NCBI GenBank assembly: GCA_020072805.1
Contig: JAIQGC010000002.1
Span: forward strand, 1 to 64,000
DNA from: Terriglobia bacterium
Lineage (GTDB): Bacteria > Acidobacteriota > Terriglobia > Acidiferrales > UBA7541
Length of the DNA stretch: 64,000 bases
Reading direction: 5' to 3'
Positions 24,810 to 33,967 of this stretch are shown here, one piece after another. Position 1 is the stretch's first letter. Each line of letters starts with the position of its first letter. The translations under genes and the position numbers were made by a program. The notes under the pieces are model-generated. The model made no database searches, was not told the origin of the DNA, and worked only from the letters and a program-made list of their open reading frames with translations.

Positions 24810-27800
24810 CGGCGCACCGAGGAGAGATCAAGGGTAAATTCCTTTGCGCCGCGGGGAGCAGCGGCTCCGGCGCGGTCCAGAGAGGCGCGCAAGAGAAGGG
24901 CGAGCTGGCGGACAAAAGGCTCGACGAGGCTGCCTTTGGGGCTGATGGGCAGAGAGTAGAGGCGCACGCCGCCCTGGGCGATACGGCCCCAGCCGCCGAG
25001 GCGGTCACCCATTCCGGCGAGATGACGCTCGGGAAGGAAGACAGTCAGTTCACCGGGGTAGGGTTTGACGTCGTAGTGGGCCAGAGCGTCGTCATAGAGA
25101 TCGGCAATTTTGAGGTGATGGAATTCGGCGGCGGCGCCGGGGCGGAAGCGGCGGACCGCGGCGGCGAGAGCAACGCGCGCGGAAACGCGGGCACGGGAGA
25201 TTTCCACGCGGAGTTTATCGAGGAAGAAGTCGAATTTGGCGGCGCCTTCGGCGGCGAAGAGATTGCGGAGATGGAAATAGGGGTTGAGGAAGAAGCGATT
25301 GGCGATGCGCTGAGGGAGAGGGAGAGGCCAGGGAATGGCGCGGACATTGAAATTTTCGATCATGGCGACCAAGCCGACGGACTGGCCGGCTTCGCGGAGC
25401 TGGCGGGCCATTTCGAGCGCGATGGTGCCGCCGAGGCAATATCCGCCGAGCATGTAGGGACCCTGGGGCTGCACCTGGCGAAGTTCGTCAATATAGCGGC
25501 GGGCAACGACTTCGAAGCGCGGGTCAATCTCGGCCTGGCCATCGAGACCGAGGGATTGCAGGCCGTAAACAGGCTGGTCGGGACCGAGGCAGGAAGCGAG
25601 CGAGCGGTAGAGGAGGACGTTGCCTTCGGCGGCATGAACGAGGAAGAGCGGAATGCGCGGGCCGGTAGTTTGAATGGGAACAAGAGACTGCCAGTCCACC
25701 TGAGCGGAGGGGCGAGCAAGCCGGCGGGCAAGTTTGCGAGGAGTAGAAGCCTGATAGAGAAGGGCGAGAGGAGCAGTGATGCCCAATTCGCGTTCGATAC
25801 TCGCAAAGAGCTGGGCGGCGAGCATGGAATGGCCGCCGAGAGCAAAGAAATCGTCATCGGGCTGAAGAGAGCGCAGGTGCAGAACGCGGCGCCAGAGATC
25901 GAGCATGGAATGGAGCAAGGCGGGGTCGTCGCCCGCGGCAGCGGAGGAGGCGGCCGGAGAATCCATCCGGGCGGGCGGCGCGGCAGCGGGAGAAGCGTCT
26001 GGAGAAGAGAAGGTGTAGAGAAGTTCCGGAGCGGAGAGGGAGGGGGGCTGCTTGAGGCGAGCCAGTTCGAGGGCGTCGCGGGAAGGGTCGGCGACGATGT
26101 CCATGAGGATGGCATCGAGCGAGGCGAGCCATTCCTCGGCGGTGGAATTCTTGAACAGAGCCAAATCGTAATGGCAGTGGAGAAGGAGCGAGTCGCCGGC
26201 TTCGATGGCGTTCAGATACCACTCGAAGGATTCGAAGCTCTTGGGATTGGGCTGGTAATCGAGAGAAAAACCGGATTGCGGAAGTTCATGGGGCAAAAAC
26301 TTCTTGACGCTGGTGAGGCCGGCGGAAACCGGGGAGACGCCGGGCATGGGGGAAACGGGACGGAGATCCTGAAGGAGGCTGACCAGGGTGAAGGCGGAAT
26401 GATCATGAGCCGCGCCCAACTCCTGCTGAACGCGGGAGAGGAAGGAGCCGACGGATTCGCCATCGCGAAGATCGACGAGGAAAGGAAGAAGGCTGACGCA
26501 ATGGCCGACGAGGCCGGGATTGCCGGCGACGGGCTGTTCGGCGGTGGGGAGGGAGAGGACGAAGCGGCGCTGGCGGGAAACGCGAGCGAGAAGGAGAGAA
26601 AGAGCGCCGAGAATGACGGTGAAGAAGCTGTAGTTGTTCCTGGCGGCGAGGGCCCTGAGCTTCTGCACGGTGGAGGGGGGCACGGTGCGTTCGATGCGGC
26701 GAGCGGCGAATTCACGGCGCGCCGAGCGCGGGCGATCGGAGGGAAGAACCAGGACGGGAAAGCCGGAAGCAAACCGGGACTGCCAATAGCCGCGGGCTTC
26801 GGCAAAATCGGCGGATTGCGAGCGCAGGGCAAGATCGCGGGCGTAATCGGCGTAGCTGCCCGGCGGGGGCAGCTCGGCGGGAGTTCCGGAGAGTTCCTCG
26901 GAGTAGAAGGCGCAGAGGTCGTGGATGAGGACGTCGAGGGACCAGCCGTCGCAGATGACATGGTGGCCGGTGAATATCACGGCGGCGGAATCGGCGCCGA
27001 GCAGGACGATCTGGCTGCGGAAAAGAGGCCCGCCCGGCAGAGAAAAGGTGCGGGCAGTTTCAAGGGCGATGATTTTAGCGAAGCGCTCTTCGCGATCGGA
27101 TGCGGAGGAGAGGTCGGTGACGGGCACGTCCAGGGAGAGGGACGGAGCCAGGCGCATGGCCGAACCGGTTTCATCGAAGGAGGCGCGCAGGGCATCGTGG
27201 CGAGCGACGAGGCGATGGAGCGCGCGGGTCATTTTGGGGACGGAGATGGTCCCGGTGAAACGGAGAGTCATGGACTCGTTGTAGGAGGCGGAGAGGCTGG
27301 CGGAAAGGCGCGAGGAGAAAAAGATGCCGCGCTGCGGGACGGTGGATTCAACGGTGACGACCGCGGGAGGCGCCGGAGCGGGAGCCGGGGAGGAAGCCGG
27401 CGCAGGGACGGAAGAGGAGGAAGGAGCAGGCGTGCGCGGCTGTTCCACGCCGCCTTTTTCGAGCAGGCCGACGAGCCGGGCGATGGTCCGGGACTGCTCG
27501 GCGATAATTTCTTCCAGGCGGGAACTGTCCGCGCGGAGGGGAGCGGGAGCAGGCGGAAGAGCAGCCGGGAGAATAGGAGGAGTAACCGAGGGAGCAGCGG
27601 CCGAAAGAGGAGCAGTGACAGGAGCGGTAGCGGCAAACTGATCGGGAGGAAGCGTTTTGTCGAGATGTTCGGCGACCATCTCGGCGTTGGGCAGCTGATT
27701 CATGAGCTGGCTGAAGCTGATCTTCGCGCCGAACTCCTTGCGGATGGCGAAAGAGACCTGGGTAAGAGAGAGCGAATCGAAACCCTGTTCGAGAAAAGTG

Positions 27801-30800
27801 GAGGAGGAACTGAGCTGCGAGCGCTCGCGGCCGCAAACGGGGACGAGGAGATCGATGAGGCGCGCGGCCAGGCGGTCCTTGCGGGATTCCTGAGCAACCG
27901 CCGGAGAAGCGGCGGCGGGCTGAGAAGACACAGCCGCGGGGAGCAATTCCTGCAGCGCGGCGGGAGCGTGCTGCAGCGGAGCAGAGACGGCGGGGTCCAC
28001 CCAGAAGCGCTGGCGCTCGAAGGGATAGCCGGGCAGGGGAATGCGGCGGCGGTCTTCGTGGGCGTAGAAAGCGTCCCAATCGAGGGAAAGGCCATTCTGC
28101 CAGAGAGAGCCGAGGGCAAAGAGAAGCGAGGCCCATTCGGTGTTGTCCTCATGGGTGTCGGCCAGAGTGGGAATGGCCGTGCAGGGCCGGTCGGGAGAAA
28201 AGTGCTGGCGAGTGAGGGCGCAGAGGGTGGAGCGCGGGCCGCATTCGAGAAAGAGGTCGTGGCCCTGTTCCTTGATGAACTGGACGGCTTTGGAGAACTC
28301 GACGGTGGCGCGAGCGTGATGAGCCCAGTAGGCGGGGTCGGTGGTTTCCGCGGCGGTGATGAGGCGTCCGGTGACCGTGGAAACGAAGGGCAGGGAGGGA
28401 GCGCGAAGGCTGACTTTGGCGACTTCGGCGCGGAGCGGCTCGACGATGGGATCCATCATGGCGGAATGGAAGGCGTGCGAGGTGTGGAGGTGGCGGCAGA
28501 CGATGTCCTGGGCTTCGAGCTGGGACTGGAGAGCCTTAACGTCCGGTTCGGGGCCGGAGACAACGCAGAGAGAAGGAGCGTTGTTGGAAGCGATCTGGAC
28601 GGAGGGCGGAAGGAGCGTGGCGATTTTATCGGCGCTGGCGCTGACGGCCATCATAGAGCCGCGGGGCAGGGACTGCATCAGGCGGCCGCGGAGGGCGATG
28701 ATGCGCAGGGCGTCCTGGAGGTCCCAGACGCCGGCGAGGGTGGCGGCGACAAACTCACCGATGCTGTGGCCGGCCATGAGGGCAGGCTGAATGCCGAGGC
28801 TCTGCCAGAAGCGGGCGAGGGCGTATTCGATGACGAAGATGGAGGGCTGGGTGAAGAAAGTGTCCTGGAGGGAGAGCTGGGCGGTTTTTTCGTCGCCGGC
28901 GGCGGGATAGAGAAGTTCGCGGAGGTCGCGGCCGAGATGAGGCTTCAGGAATTCGCAGCAGTCGTCCACGATGGCACGGAAGAGGGGCTCGCCGTCATAG
29001 AGGTTGCGGCCCATATTGACGGACTGGGTGCCCTGGCCGCCAAAGAGAAAAACGAGGGAGGGATCGCGGCGATCGCAGCGCCGGGAGGAGGAGCGCAGCG
29101 GATTGGGATGGCGAAGGAGCTGCGCGGCCGCGCGAGGATCCGCGGCGACGGCAAAACAGCGCTGGGCCATCTGCCGGCGGCCGGTCTGCAAGGTGAAGGA
29201 GGCATCGGCAAAGGAAGCGTCCGGAAGGCCATCGAGATGATCGGCGAGAGAGAGGCGATAGGCTTCCAGAGCCGCGGGAGTTCTGGCGGAAAGGAGCAGA
29301 AGCTGCAAGGGACGAGAGCTGCCGCCGGGGCGAGGGAGGGGCGCCTCTTCGAGAATGGCGTGGACGTTGGTGCCGCCGAAACCGAAGGAGCTGACGGCGG
29401 TGCGGCGGGGCTCGGGGCCGCGGGGGAAAGGAACGAGTTTATCGGCGATGAGGAAGGGGCTATCGGCGAAATCGATTTTGGGATTGAGAGTCTTGAAATG
29501 AAGAGTGGGGGGAATCTGCTCGCGGTGAAGAACCATGGCGGCCTTGATGAAGCCGGCGACACCGGCGGCGTTGGTAGGATGGCCGATGTTGCCTTTGATC
29601 GAGCCGACATAGCAGAACTGTTTTTTTGCGGTTTTGGACTGGAAGACTTTGCAGAGGGCGTCGATCTCGATGGGGTCGCCAACGGGGGTTCCGGTGCCGT
29701 GGGCTTCAATGTAGCGGATGGTTTCGACGGGAACATTGGCGCGGGCCTGGGCCATGGCGATGGCTTCGGCCTGGCCGTCCACGCTGGGGGCGAGGAAGGA
29801 GGCGGGACGGGCACCGTTGTTGTTTTTACCGGTGCCGCGGAGAACGGCGTAGATGGTGTCGCCATCGGCGAGGGCGTCGGCGAGGCGCTTGAGGGCGACA
29901 ACGCCCGCGCCGTCGCAAAACATGGTGCCGGTGGCCTCGGCGTCGAAGGGGCGGCAGTGGCCGTCGCGGGTAAAGGTTCCGCCTTCCTGATAGAGGAAGC
30001 CGCTGCGCTGGGGAACGGTGATATCAATGCCGCCGGCGAGAGCGAGGTCGCATTCGAAATCGAGGAGGGAGCGGAAAGCCTGGTCAATGGCGAGCAGGGT
30101 GGTGGAGCAGGCGGTGTTGAGGCTGACGGCGGGACCGCGGAGGTCGAGGAGATAAGCGGTGCGCAGGGCGATGTAGTCTTTCTGGTTGCCGTATTCGACG
30201 GCGAGCTTGCCGGCCATGGCGAGAAGGTCGGGATGAGTGAGGAGGTTGGTGGTGTAGTAGTGATTATCACCAATGCCGGCGAAAACGCCGATGGGGCCCT
30301 TGAAGCGCTCGGGATCGTAGCCGGCGTTTTCGAGAACATGCTGGACGAGTTCAAGGAAGACGCGCTGCTGGGGGTCCATGACCCTGGCTTCCAGGGGACT
30401 GATGCCGAAGAAAGCGGCGTCGAAGAGGTCGGCGCCTTCGATGAGGCCACGGGCACGGATGTAGTCGGGGTCGCGGCGGAGCTGCTCGTCGATGCCGGGG
30501 CCGAGTTCCTCGGGCGTAAAGACGGAGATGGATTCGACGGAGTTGCAGAGATTGCGCCAGAGCTGGTCGAGCGTGTCGGCGCCCGGAAAGCGGCCAACCA
30601 TGCCGACGACGGCCACGCCATCGAGGGCGGCGGCATGGGAGGAGCCGGCGGCGTGCTGGCGGGCGAGGCGCTGCTCGGCATCGGCGACGAAGGAAGAATC
30701 GGCGTGGCCGTGATCGAGGAAACGGCAGAGCTGGGCGATGGTGGGATATTGAAAAACCTTGACGGGAGGAATTTCGCGGCCGAGACGGGAATTGCCCAGG

Positions 30801-32494
30801 GCGGCCATGCGGACGACGGCGAGGGAATTACCGCCGAGGTCGAAGAAGCTGTCGTCAATCCCAACGCGGTCGAGATCGAGGAGTTCGCACCAGAGGGAGG
30901 CGAGCTGGGTTTCCAGAGGAGTGCGCGGAGCGATAAACTCCTGAGCCAGCGGGGGGCGTTTGCGTTCGGGAGCGGGAAGAGCCTTGCGGTCGAGCTTGGC
31001 GTTGGGAGTGAGGGGAAACTGCTCGATGCGCATGAAGGAAGCGGGAAGCATGTACTCGGGCAGGACCGTCTTGAGGGACTGCAGAAGCAGAACGGGAGAG
31101 ATGACCTCGACGCCGGTGTAATAGGCCACGAGGCGCTGGTCGCCGGGGCGGTCTTCACGAACGATAACCACGGCCTGGCGGATGCCTTCAATTTTTTCGA
31201 GGGCGCTTTCAATTTCGCCGAGTTCGATCCGGAAGCCGCGGAGCTTGACCTGATGGTCCAGGCGGCCGAGACATTCGAGCGAATCGTCGGTGCGGCGGCG
31301 AACCAGATCGCCGGAGTGATAGAGGCGTGAGCCGGGAACGGCGCTCCAGGGGTCGGGAACGAATTTTTCCGCGGTGAGTTCGGGGCGGTTGAGATAGCCG
31401 CGGGCCAGGCCGATGCCGCCGATGAGCAGTTCGCCCGTTTCGCCCGGGGGAACCAGATTCATTTTTTCGTCCACGACATAGAACTGGGTATTGGCCAGAA
31501 GAGGATTCAGGAAGATGCGGTCCGGGGAAAGGACGCGCTGAGCCGAGGACCAGATGGTGGTTTCGGTGGGCCCGTAGACATTCCAAAGTTCCTTGCAACG
31601 AGGGAGCAGCCTGGCGGCCAAATCCGGCCCCATATATTCGCCGCCGCACAATGCCTTGAGGTCGCTCTTCCCTTCCCAGCCGGAATCGAGAAGCATGCGC
31701 CAGGTGGTGGGAGTGGCCTGGAGAATGGTGATGGAGTGGCGGTCAAGGAGGCGAATGAGTTCGGAGCCGTCCGAGGCCTGCTCGCGGGTAGCGATGACCA
31801 GCTGGGCGCCAACGAGCAGAGGAAGGAGAAGTTCGAGGATGGAGATATCGAAGGAGACCGTGGTGACGGCAAGCCAGGAGTCGGCCGGGGCAATGCCGGG
31901 AGCTTCCAACATGGAGAGGAGAAAATTGGTCAAGGCGATGCGCGGGATCATCACGCCTTTGGGATTACCGGTGGAGCCGGAAGTGTAGATGACGTAGGCA
32001 AGATTCGCGGAATCGGTGACGAGGGGGAGATTGGAAGAAGGATAAGAGGAGAAGGGATGGGGATCGGCATCCATGAGGACGAGCTGCGCGGAAGATTCCG
32101 GGAGGATGGGAAGCAGGGACTGCTGGGTGAGAAGGATGGAGACGGAGGCGTCGGAAAGCATGAAGGCAAGACGCTGCTTGGGGAATTTGGGGTCCAGGGG
32201 AAGATAGGCGCCGCCGGCTTTGAGAATGCCGAGGAAGGCGACAAGCATGTCGAAGGAGCGGTCCAGGCAGACGCCCACCAGGCCATCGGGACCGATGCCC
32301 TTCTCGCGAAGAAAATGAGCGAGTTGATTCGCCCTGGAGTTCAAATCGCGATAGGAGAGTTTCCGCTCCCCAAAAACAAGGGCGGGGGAATCGGCGGTGC
32401 GTTCGACCTGGTCCTCGATGAATTCGTGAGGATTACGATGCAGCGAAAAATCGCGACGGGTATCGTTCCAGGGAAAGGTGAAGCCTTGCTCCAT
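24806..32494 (-). CDS. Hybrid NRPS-PKS, A-PCP-KS-AT-ACP-C-PCP-TE
   Basis: One 2,562-residue chain. The A domain spans about 28-505, with specificity residues D216, I217, L220, Q259, L282, G284, V306, I314, W315 and K500; DILQLGVIWK is one change from a known glycine code. PCP1 is 522-596 (S557). KS is 623-1051 (C796, H932, H972). AT is 1145-1440 (S1244; HAFHS, malonyl type). ACP is 1535-1612 (S1574). A short predicted coiled coil at 1655-1680 precedes the C domain, about 1722-2110 (HHVICDG, H1845). PCP is 2190-2258 (S2223) and TE 2280-2540 (nucleophile C2353). There is no KR, DH or ER, and no A domain in the last module. AAGGA precedes the ATG. The product is unknown. Confidence 0.93.
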   Translation of the reverse strand: MEQGFTFPWNDTRRDFSLHRNPHEFIEDQVERTADSPALVFGERKLSYRDLNSRANQLAHFLREKGIGPDGLVGVCLDRSFDMLVAFLGILKAGGAYLPLDPKFPKQRLAFMLSDASVSILLTQQSLLPILPESSAQLVLMDADPHPFSSYPSSNLPLVTDSANLAYVIYTSGSTGNPKGVMIPRIALTNFLLSMLEAPGIAPADSWLAVTTVSFDISILELLLPLLVGAQLVIATREQASDGSELIRLLDRHSITILQATPTTWRMLLDSGWEGKSDLKALCGGEYMGPDLAARLLPRCKELWNVYGPTETTIWSSAQRVLSPDRIFLNPLLANTQFYVVDEKMNLVPPGETGELLIGGIGLARGYLNRPELTAEKFVPDPWSAVPGSRLYHSGDLVRRRTDDSLECLGRLDHQVKLRGFRIELGEIESALEKIEGIRQAVVIVREDRPGDQRLVAYYTGVEVISPVLLLQSLKTVLPEYMLPASFMRIEQFPLTPNAKLDRKALPAPERKRPPLAQEFIAPRTPLETQLASLWCELLDLDRVGIDDSFFDLGGNSLAVVRMAALGNSRLGREIPPVKVFQYPTIAQLCRFLDHGHADSSFVADAEQRLARQHAAGSSHAAALDGVAVVGMVGRFPGADTLDQLWRNLCNSVESISVFTPEELGPGIDEQLRRDPDYIRARGLIEGADLFDAAFFGISPLEARVMDPQQRVFLELVQHVLENAGYDPERFKGPIGVFAGIGDNHYYTTNLLTHPDLLAMAGKLAVEYGNQKDYIALRTAYLLDLRGPAVSLNTACSTTLLAIDQAFRSLLDFECDLALAGGIDITVPQRSGFLYQEGGTFTRDGHCRPFDAEATGTMFCDGAGVVALKRLADALADGDTIYAVLRGTGKNNNGARPASFLAPSVDGQAEAIAMAQARANVPVETIRYIEAHGTGTPVGDPIEIDALCKVFQSKTAKKQFCYVGSIKGNIGHPTNAAGVAGFIKAAMVLHREQIPPTLHFKTLNPKIDFADSPFLIADKLVPFPRGPEPRRTAVSSFGFGGTNVHAILEEAPLPRPGGSSRPLQLLLLSARTPAALEAYRLSLADHLDGLPDASFADASFTLQTGRRQMAQRCFAVAADPRAAAQLLRHPNPLRSSSRRCDRRDPSLVFLFGGQGTQSVNMGRNLYDGEPLFRAIVDDCCEFLKPHLGRDLRELLYPAAGDEKTAQLSLQDTFFTQPSIFVIEYALARFWQSLGIQPALMAGHSIGEFVAATLAGVWDLQDALRIIALRGRLMQSLPRGSMMAVSASADKIATLLPPSVQIASNNAPSLCVVSGPEPDVKALQSQLEAQDIVCRHLHTSHAFHSAMMDPIVEPLRAEVAKVSLRAPSLPFVSTVTGRLITAAETTDPAYWAHHARATVEFSKAVQFIKEQGHDLFLECGPRSTLCALTRQHFSPDRPCTAIPTLADTHEDNTEWASLLFALGSLWQNGLSLDWDAFYAHEDRRRIPLPGYPFERQRFWVDPAVSAPLQHAPAALQELLPAAVSSQPAAASPAVAQESRKDRLAARLIDLLVPVCGRERSQLSSSSTFLEQGFDSLSLTQVSFAIRKEFGAKISFSQLMNQLPNAEMVAEHLDKTLPPDQFAATAPVTAPLSAAAPSVTPPILPAALPPAPAPLRADSSRLEEIIAEQSRTIARLVGLLEKGGVEQPRTPAPSSSSVPAPASSPAPAPAPPAVVTVESTVPQRGIFFSSRLSASLSASYNESMTLRFTGTISVPKMTRALHRLVARHDALRASFDETGSAMRLAPSLSLDVPVTDLSSASDREERFAKIIALETARTFSLPGGPLFRSQIVLLGADSAAVIFTGHHVICDGWSLDVLIHDLCAFYSEELSGTPAELPPPGSYADYARDLALRSQSADFAEARGYWQSRFASGFPVLVLPSDRPRSARREFAARRIERTVPPSTVQKLRALAARNNYSFFTVILGALSLLLARVSRQRRFVLSLPTAEQPVAGNPGLVGHCVSLLPFLVDLRDGESVGSFLSRVQQELGAAHDHSAFTLVSLLQDLRPVSPMPGVSPVSAGLTSVKKFLPHELPQSGFSLDYQPNPKSFESFEWYLNAIEAGDSLLLHCHYDLALFKNSTAEEWLASLDAILMDIVADPSRDALELARLKQPPSLSAPELLYTFSSPDASPAAAPPARMDSPAASSAAAGDDPALLHSMLDLWRRVLHLRSLQPDDDFFALGGHSMLAAQLFASIERELGITAPLALLYQASTPRKLARRLARPSAQVDWQSLVPIQTTGPRIPLFLVHAAEGNVLLYRSLASCLGPDQPVYGLQSLGLDGQAEIDPRFEVVARRYIDELRQVQPQGPYMLGGYCLGGTIALEMARQLREAGQSVGLVAMIENFNVRAIPWPLPLPQRIANRFFLNPYFHLRNLFAAEGAAKFDFFLDKLRVEISRARVSARVALAAAVRRFRPGAAAEFHHLKIADLYDDALAHYDVKPYPGELTVFLPERHLAGMGDRLGGWGRIAQGGVRLYSLPISPKGSLVEPFVRQLALLLRASLDRAGAAAPRGAKEFTLDLSSVRR

Positions 32495-33089
32495 GGGCAG
32501 TCCTTTTGTGAGCTCCTAGGATCCTGGGAATCAGAAGAGTCCCCAGTTTACTACCGTCTGAGCGAATCCTCCCGTGTTTGACATCACAGCCAGTCAAAAA
32601 CTATTGAACCGCAAAAGGGGGCCAAAGGCGATAGTACAGGGGATACATTAAGATTCCCAAACGAAGATACTAGTACGCGGAAGAGGGTTAAAAGGAGAAG
32701 GATGGCGCTTGTAATATACGTATTGTCAATTACTTACGGACGATGCAGGAAATGTGAGTTTGGTTCGCTATTTGTTTGCCATGAAGGCTGGTGGAAAAAA
32801 ATTTCCCGGGGAAGGTCAGGTAATGAGTTCGAGCCGTTACTCAGCTTCAGCGAAGAACTGAAACGGAACCGTGGAAAACTGCGATGCATTCGGAGAAAGA
32901 ATCCAGCGGAAGCACCTTTCCTGTCCGACGCAAGCGCGGAGAGTCGAGGAAAGAAGGTCGAAGCAAGAGGGAAAAATCAGAGGGCCCGGGCAGGGAGGGC
33001 GCGACTGCGGGGACAGGTAGCGCCCTGTACCACGATTAGACCCCAGACCAGTAGTTAAAGGAGGGAGCAAAGTCTAAACTGCGATACGG
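32495..33089. other. Divergent spacer upstream of NRPS-PKS and lipoprotein
   Basis: A 595 bp region without a credible gene; the 118-aa ORF at 32702 has no family features. It is richer in A and T around 32590-32760, fitting a promoter zone. A 7-bp stem, AGGGCGC (32996) and GCGCCCT (33026), lies in the lipoprotein leader and matches no riboswitch I know. Confidence 0.4.
32577..32598. promoter_or_regulatory. Perfect inverted repeat, possible operator of the NRPS operon
   Basis: TTTGAC, 10 bp, GTCAAA, about 85-105 bp upstream of the NRPS start. The size and spacing suit a dimeric regulator site. There is no further evidence. Confidence 0.3.
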
Positions 33090-33833
33090 GTGATGGTTAT
33101 GACTGGGGAAAAACCAGTTGTGTCGCAAAAAGATTTTGGGAAACGCATGCCGGGGGGCAGGCGCGGATGGAAATTTTCCGCGCTGGTTCTCTGTCTGGCG
33201 GGGAGTTACGGCATAGCCGGATGCTCCGGAACCGTCAGCGGATCGGGAAGCGCGCCTGCGTCCAGCCCGAGTTCCACACCGGCGCCCGCAATTTCGGTGG
33301 CGCCCTCGAGCATCGCGTTCGGCAGCGTGGCCGTGGGAGTGACCAACACGCAGACGGTAACGGTGAGCAACGGCGGGAATGCGGACCTGAGCATCTCGCA
33401 AGCGACCGTGACCGGAACGGGCTTGAGCCTGAGCGGAATCAGCGTGCCGCTGACCGTGGCGGCGGGAAAATCGAGCAATTTCAATGTGGCCTTCGCGCCG
33501 GCGGCAACCGGCAGCGTGAGCGGAACGATCACACTAACAAGCAATGCCGCGGGATCGCCAACGGCGGTGACGGTGAGCGGGTCGGGAGTGCAGAACCATT
33601 CCGTGGCGCTGAGTTGGACGGGGAGCACATCCACGGTGACGGGATACTACGTCTACCGCGGGAGCCAGTCGGGCGGGCCATATATGCGGGTGAATGCCAC
33701 GCCGGTGACGCTGACCTCGTATTCGGATGCGAACCTGCCGGGCGGACAGACGCTCTATTATGTGACGACGGCCGTGGATGGAAGCGGAGTCGAGAGTCTG
33801 TTCTCGAATCAAGTGACGGCTGTTCTGCCGTAA
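33090..33833 (+). CDS. Lipoprotein with HYDIN/choice-of-anchor-D repeat and FN3-like domain
   Basis: An exported lipoprotein of about 247 residues. A basic N-terminus and hydrophobic segment lead to the lipobox IAGC-S (Cys near residue 46). One choice-of-anchor-D/HYDIN-like domain follows (VAPSSIAFGSVAVGVTNTQT to TVSGSG), then a fibronectin type III-like domain (HSVALSWTGSTSTVTGYYVY). Such proteins are common surface binding proteins; no catalytic part is present. The start is uncertain among GTG 33090, ATG 33093, ATG 33099 and ATG 33147. The gene stands alone and ends at a strong terminator. Confidence 0.8.
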   Translation: MMVMTGEKPVVSQKDFGKRMPGGRRGWKFSALVLCLAGSYGIAGCSGTVSGSGSAPASSPSSTPAPAISVAPSSIAFGSVAVGVTNTQTVTVSNGGNADLSISQATVTGTGLSLSGISVPLTVAAGKSSNFNVAFAPAATGSVSGTITLTSNAAGSPTAVTVSGSGVQNHSVALSWTGSTSTVTGYYVYRGSQSGGPYMRVNATPVTLTSYSDANLPGGQTLYYVTTAVDGSGVESLFSNQVTAVLP

Positions 33834-33859
33834 GCGAAAAAACAATTGAAATCGAAGAG

Positions 33860-33887
33860 GGGCCGGCGACGCCGGCCCTTTTGTTTT
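33860..33887 (+). terminator. Rho-independent terminator
   Basis: Perfect stem GGGCCGGC-GAC-GCCGGCCC followed by TTTTGTTTT, 26 bases after the lipoprotein stop. Confidence 0.88.
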
Positions 33888-33942
33888 ATAGGCTGCGAAT
33901 TTATTGCGGGGAGGGAGGGTGTGCGCCGGAGGGGAGAAAAAA

Positions 33943-33967
33943 CCGCCCTCTGAAGAGGGCGGCTACA
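33943..33967 (-). repeat. REP-like hairpin at the rfbD stop
   Basis: CCGCCCTC-TGAA-GAGGGCGG followed by CTACA. The CTA is the complement of the rfbD stop codon TAG. This is the last REP copy seen; none follows in the next 30 kb. Confidence 0.8.

Noticed and set aside
25022-31330. 2,102-codon ORF on the + strand opposite the NRPS-PKS
   Set aside because: It mirrors a real gene full of catalytic motifs. Its own translation is Gly/Glu/Ala/Asp-rich with no domains, a result of the strong G-rich skew removing stop codons.
32702-33058. 118-codon ORF in the NRPS/lipoprotein spacer
   Set aside because: No domain, odd composition, and it overlaps the likely lipoprotein leader; coding status unsupported.
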